A DNA stretch of 16,794 bases, taken from JASFRS01 sp050114795. Lineage in GTDB: Bacteria > Pseudomonadota > Alphaproteobacteria > Sphingomonadales > CAKZYD01. The position numbers and the translations under genes are program-made. Within the stretch, counting starts at the first letter, position 1. Every line of letters begins with the position of its first letter. The notes under the pieces are model-generated. The model worked only from the letters and a program-made list of their open reading frames with translations, did no database searches and was not told the origin of the DNA. Below are positions 14,923-16,794 of the stretch, piece after piece. Location of the stretch: contig JASFRS010000039.1 in NCBI GenBank assembly GCA_050114795.1, positions 1-16,794 of the forward strand. The letters are read 5' to 3'.

Positions 14923-14938
14923 TGGTTCAATTGAACCA
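14923..14938. repeat. Perfect 16-bp palindrome
   Basis: TGGTTCAATTGAACCA is fully self-complementary. It has no T-run on either side, so it is not a clear intrinsic terminator, and it lies too far from the hydrolase promoter to be an obvious operator. A smaller odd palindrome GTTC-T-GAAC (14908-14916) lies nearby. Function unknown. Confidence 0.5.
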
Positions 14939-14957
14939 AAGGAGGATAATGGGTGTG

Positions 14958-14982
14958 CGCCAATCTTTTGAAAAGATTGGCG
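14958..14982 (-). repeat. 25-bp palindrome overlapping the tRNA-Lys 3' end
   Basis: Arms CGCCAATCTTTT (14958-14969) and AAAAGATTGGCG (14971-14982) are perfectly complementary around one base. On the tRNA strand the hairpin starts within the acceptor end and includes the discriminator base and encoded CCA. No T-run follows, so it is better viewed as a trailer hairpin than as a standard terminator. Confidence 0.55.
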
Positions 14983-15053
14983 AGCCCGGTAGGAATCGAA
15001 CCTACGACCCACTGATTAAAAGTCAGTTGCTCTACCGACTGAGCTACGGGCTC
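14978..15053 (-). tRNA. tRNA-Lys (anticodon UUU), CCA encoded
   Basis: The 76-nt gene folds as a standard cloverleaf. The acceptor arms GAGCCCG and CGGGCTC pair perfectly. The D-arm is GCTC/GAGC, the anticodon arm ACTGA/TCAGT encloses CTTTTAA with anticodon TTT, and the T-arm GTAGG/CCTAC encloses TTCGATT. G73 is followed by encoded CCA. It is single, with no neighbouring tRNA, and is transcribed convergently with hsp20 and divergently from the hydrolase. Confidence 0.98.
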
Positions 15054-15073
15054 GTGTCTTGACGACGCGGCGC

Positions 15074-15102
15074 AAAATAGGGAGAGAGACGGGCCGCGTC
15101 AA
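15074..15102 (-). promoter_or_regulatory. Promoter of tRNA-Lys
   Basis: On the minus strand TTGACG (15097-15102) is 17 bp from TATTTT (15074-15079), with a start near 15067 and a leader of about 14 nt. The start region is GC-rich, as in stringently controlled stable-RNA promoters. An 8-bp inverted repeat (GACGCGGC 15064-15071, GCCGCGTC 15093-15100) flanks the -10 and may be incidental. Confidence 0.75.
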
Positions 15103-15129
15103 GCACGCGATGAGCAGAAAATGAAAGTT

Positions 15130-15158
15130 TTCAGAAGTTTTTTATTTTACGCTATAGT
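15130..15158 (+). promoter_or_regulatory. Candidate promoter of the secreted hydrolase gene
   Basis: TTCAGA (15130-15135, 4/6) lies 17 bp from TATAGT (15153-15158, 5/6). The start would fall at or next to the first ATG (15164), so the transcript may be leaderless; only a faint GTGAG precedes the ATG. Confidence 0.45.
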
Positions 15159-15163
15159 GAGCC

Positions 15164-16783
15164 ATGATGAAAAAACGAGTTTTCGGACTGAAATCTATCG
15201 CATTCATCTCCATTGCCATAGCTCTGCAATGGCCGTTTTCTGCGCTTTCTGCCCCTAAAGACAACATTAGTTTTAGACCTGATGAATGTTGGTTCAATCC
15301 CCCACGAGAGTTATCTACGGACTGCGGCTATTTAAGCACCCCCGAAACCTATGGAAGAAACAACTCAAGAATATTGCAACTACCAGTCGTTATTTTTAAT
15401 TCCGATAGCGCAGGTCAGCCCGTTTTATATGTTGATGGCGGCCCTGGAAGTGATTCAGGTTTGGGCAATGACAGTGCAGGTCGGAACTGGGAATTGACCA
15501 TAGCTGATTCTTCCTTCTTACAGAATCGCCCCGTTGTCATCATGGCACAAAGAGGCACAGCCGACGAAACCAGTAGCCTTTTAAAGTGCTCAATTTTAGG
15601 AGAACCACGCCTGCGCATTGGTTTGACTCATAGTCGTTATGATATCTCTGATCTTGAAAATCAGGTTCAACGCCAATTAGTAAATTGCAGAGACCAAGCC
15701 CTTGCTGCGGATTATGACCTCCGTGCTTATAACACCGAAAATTCCGCGCAAGACATTATCTCATTACGAACGGCGCTTGCGATTCCTAAATGGGATATCA
15801 TTGCTATTTCCTATGGGTCGCGCCCAGCCCTTCTCGCAACAGCCAAAGATGGTGACCATGTTGGTGCACTCATTTTAGATGGACCCGATATCCCAGGCAG
15901 CCTCTCCAGCTTCAAGGTTGCCACCTATTTTAATGCTTCCTTTTCCAGATTGGAAAAAGACTGCTCCCAGATTAAAAGCTGCGCCAAACGATTCCCCGAC
16001 ATGCCTGGGTATCTAAAAGAACTCATGGATACCGCTGAAAAAAAGCGCCCCTGGACAGCGTTCAGACGCCATGGTGAGGAACGCATCTCATATCTGCGCC
16101 TGACCCCTGAAAGAGTTATGAACACGCTTTACAATGGCTTCTATACAGAAGGTGCGATCGCGCTAATGCCGCGCGCTCTATATCGTGCAGCGCGAAATGA
16201 CATCAGTATCTTTGGTGCCCTGTCCGGATCCATCTTGCTTGATCCATTTTTTGATCAACGCGCTTATGGAATGGCATTATCCATCGACTGTACAGAATTT
16301 AACCGCGATGCAGCGTTGAAAACTTTGGATGACGAATCAAAAAAGGATCCGCTTTATAGCACTCTGATTGAATCAAGGCGGAAGGGGTTGTCAACTTTAT
16401 GTCCGATTTGGCTCGGCGAAAGCTATTATAGAACAGTGACTAAAAAACCGAAACTAGGGGTCATAAAAACCCCTATACTGGCGTTAAGCGGTGTCTATGA
16501 CCCCGTAACCCCTATTGAAGTGGTGCGCCCCTTTAGAAACAGACTGCCAAATGTCCAAATGGCATCCGTCCCCGCCATGGGACATGGTGTATTGTTTAGA
16601 CAGAACTGTACCGCTGAAATCGCCAGGTCATTTCTGGAATCACCCCTTGAGGAAGTCGACACAAGTTGTCTTAAAGACGTCGCGCAATTCCCAGACTTCA
16701 ATCTCAACACAGCGCCCCCAATGCCAGAACCTTTCATCAAATTAAAGACTTATGAGTCAAAAATTGACGGTAGGTCAGAATGA
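15164..16783 (+). CDS. Secreted alpha/beta hydrolase, TAP-like / prolyl aminopeptidase family
   Basis: A 539-aa predicted periplasmic serine hydrolase. Residues 1-30 form a signal peptide: KKR, a hydrophobic core, then SALSA before the likely cut. VLYVDGGPGSDSG (87-99) is the oxyanion loop, usually HGGPG. MAQRGTADETSSLLKC (127-142) parallels the DQRGTGxS...C segment. The nucleophile elbow is AISYGSRPA (214-222) with Ser216, in place of GxSxGG. The C-terminal TAP-like part supplies Asp446 (SGVYDPVTP) and His474 (AMGHGV), completing the triad. Ten cysteines in the protein fit disulfides outside the cytoplasm. Relatives remove N-terminal residues from peptides; esterase activity is an alternative. 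Two ATGs are adjacent (15164, 15167). The stop overlaps a possible next start. Confidence 0.85.
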   Translation: MMKKRVFGLKSIAFISIAIALQWPFSALSAPKDNISFRPDECWFNPPRELSTDCGYLSTPETYGRNNSRILQLPVVIFNSDSAGQPVLYVDGGPGSDSGLGNDSAGRNWELTIADSSFLQNRPVVIMAQRGTADETSSLLKCSILGEPRLRIGLTHSRYDISDLENQVQRQLVNCRDQALAADYDLRAYNTENSAQDIISLRTALAIPKWDIIAISYGSRPALLATAKDGDHVGALILDGPDIPGSLSSFKVATYFNASFSRLEKDCSQIKSCAKRFPDMPGYLKELMDTAEKKRPWTAFRRHGEERISYLRLTPERVMNTLYNGFYTEGAIALMPRALYRAARNDISIFGALSGSILLDPFFDQRAYGMALSIDCTEFNRDAALKTLDDESKKDPLYSTLIESRRKGLSTLCPIWLGESYYRTVTKKPKLGVIKTPILALSGVYDPVTPIEVVRPFRNRLPNVQMASVPAMGHGVLFRQNCTAEIARSFLESPLEEVDTSCLKDVAQFPDFNLNTAPPMPEPFIKLKTYESKIDGRSE

Positions 16784-16794
16784 CTGGAATTAAA
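16780..16794 (+). CDS. Possible start of a further gene, cut by the window edge
   Basis: An ATG overlaps the hydrolase stop by four bases (ATGA) and opens five codons (M-T-G-I-K) before the window ends. AGG lies about 6 nt upstream. The overlap is typical of coupled operon genes, but the visible part is too short to identify or confirm. Confidence 0.35.

Noticed and set aside
14908..14936. GTTC/GAAC repeats suggesting an alphaproteobacterial LexA box
   Set aside because: The spacings between like half-sites (13 and 16 nt) are not the 7 nt of the GTTC-N7-GTTC box, and no SOS gene follows.
14949..15062. 37-codon plus-strand frame with AAAGGAGG just upstream
   Set aside because: It reads across the tRNA-Lys gene in antisense and gives the familiar spurious GEPGRNRTYDPL-type peptide. 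The Shine-Dalgarno-like sequence is only 3 nt from the ATG.

Overview
The window looks like chromosomal DNA of an alphaproteobacterium with moderate GC content. The evidence is the zwf-pgl-edd-glk gene order, a two-cysteine BigR/SqrR-type regulator next to a persulfide dioxygenase and two YeeE/YedE-type half-transporters, and FNR/FixK-like boxes. A Maricaulales/Hyphomonadaceae-like host is a guess from overall character, not something the sequence proves. I see no insertion sequence, phage gene, integrase or CRISPR array.

Region 1 (1-8957, minus strand) is one tightly packed operon read zwf > pgl > edd > glk > eda > PEPC-like > ROK fructokinase. Gaps are 11 nt or less, or the genes overlap. 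It encodes the whole Entner-Doudoroff route from glucose-6-phosphate to pyruvate plus glyceraldehyde-3-phosphate, two hexokinases that feed it, and a PEP carboxylase homologue in the anaplerotic position. Several signature active-site residues of that homologue are changed. Ahead of zwf are a candidate sigma70 promoter whose spacer lies under a perfect 20-bp LacI-type palindrome, and a 12-bp inverted repeat in the leader.

Region 2 (9043-10147, minus strand) is a LacI-family regulator. A weaker version of the same operator lies upstream of its own start, so I infer a local autoregulated repressor of the sugar operon.

Region 3 (10146-13391) is a persulfide/sulfide module. A persulfide dioxygenase, two half-size YeeE/YedE membrane proteins and an M50 site-2 protease with CBS domains form a minus-strand operon. 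A BigR/SqrR-type thiol-switch repressor is divergent. The two directions share one AT-rich stretch of about 35 bp with overlapping promoters, and the regulator transcript is probably leaderless.

Region 4 (13388-14870, plus strand) holds a tandem-domain universal stress protein and an Hsp20. Each is preceded by a 9/10 match to the FNR/FixK box at the same distance from a -10-like hexamer, the geometry of class II FNR promoters. The Hsp20 Shine-Dalgarno is also buried in a long near-perfect inverted repeat, which suggests an RNA thermometer or a block on read-through translation. Rip3-like protease, CBS domains, USP and Hsp20 together recall the hypoxia (DosR) regulon of mycobacteria.

Region 5 (14871-16794) holds a tRNA-Lys(UUU) on the minus strand with its own promoter, then a secreted TAP-like alpha/beta hydrolase on the plus strand and possibly the first codons of a further gene. 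The main novelty candidates are the divergent PEPC homologue, the SD-masking hairpin with the paired FNR-like promoters, and the sulfide/hypoxia gene combination.
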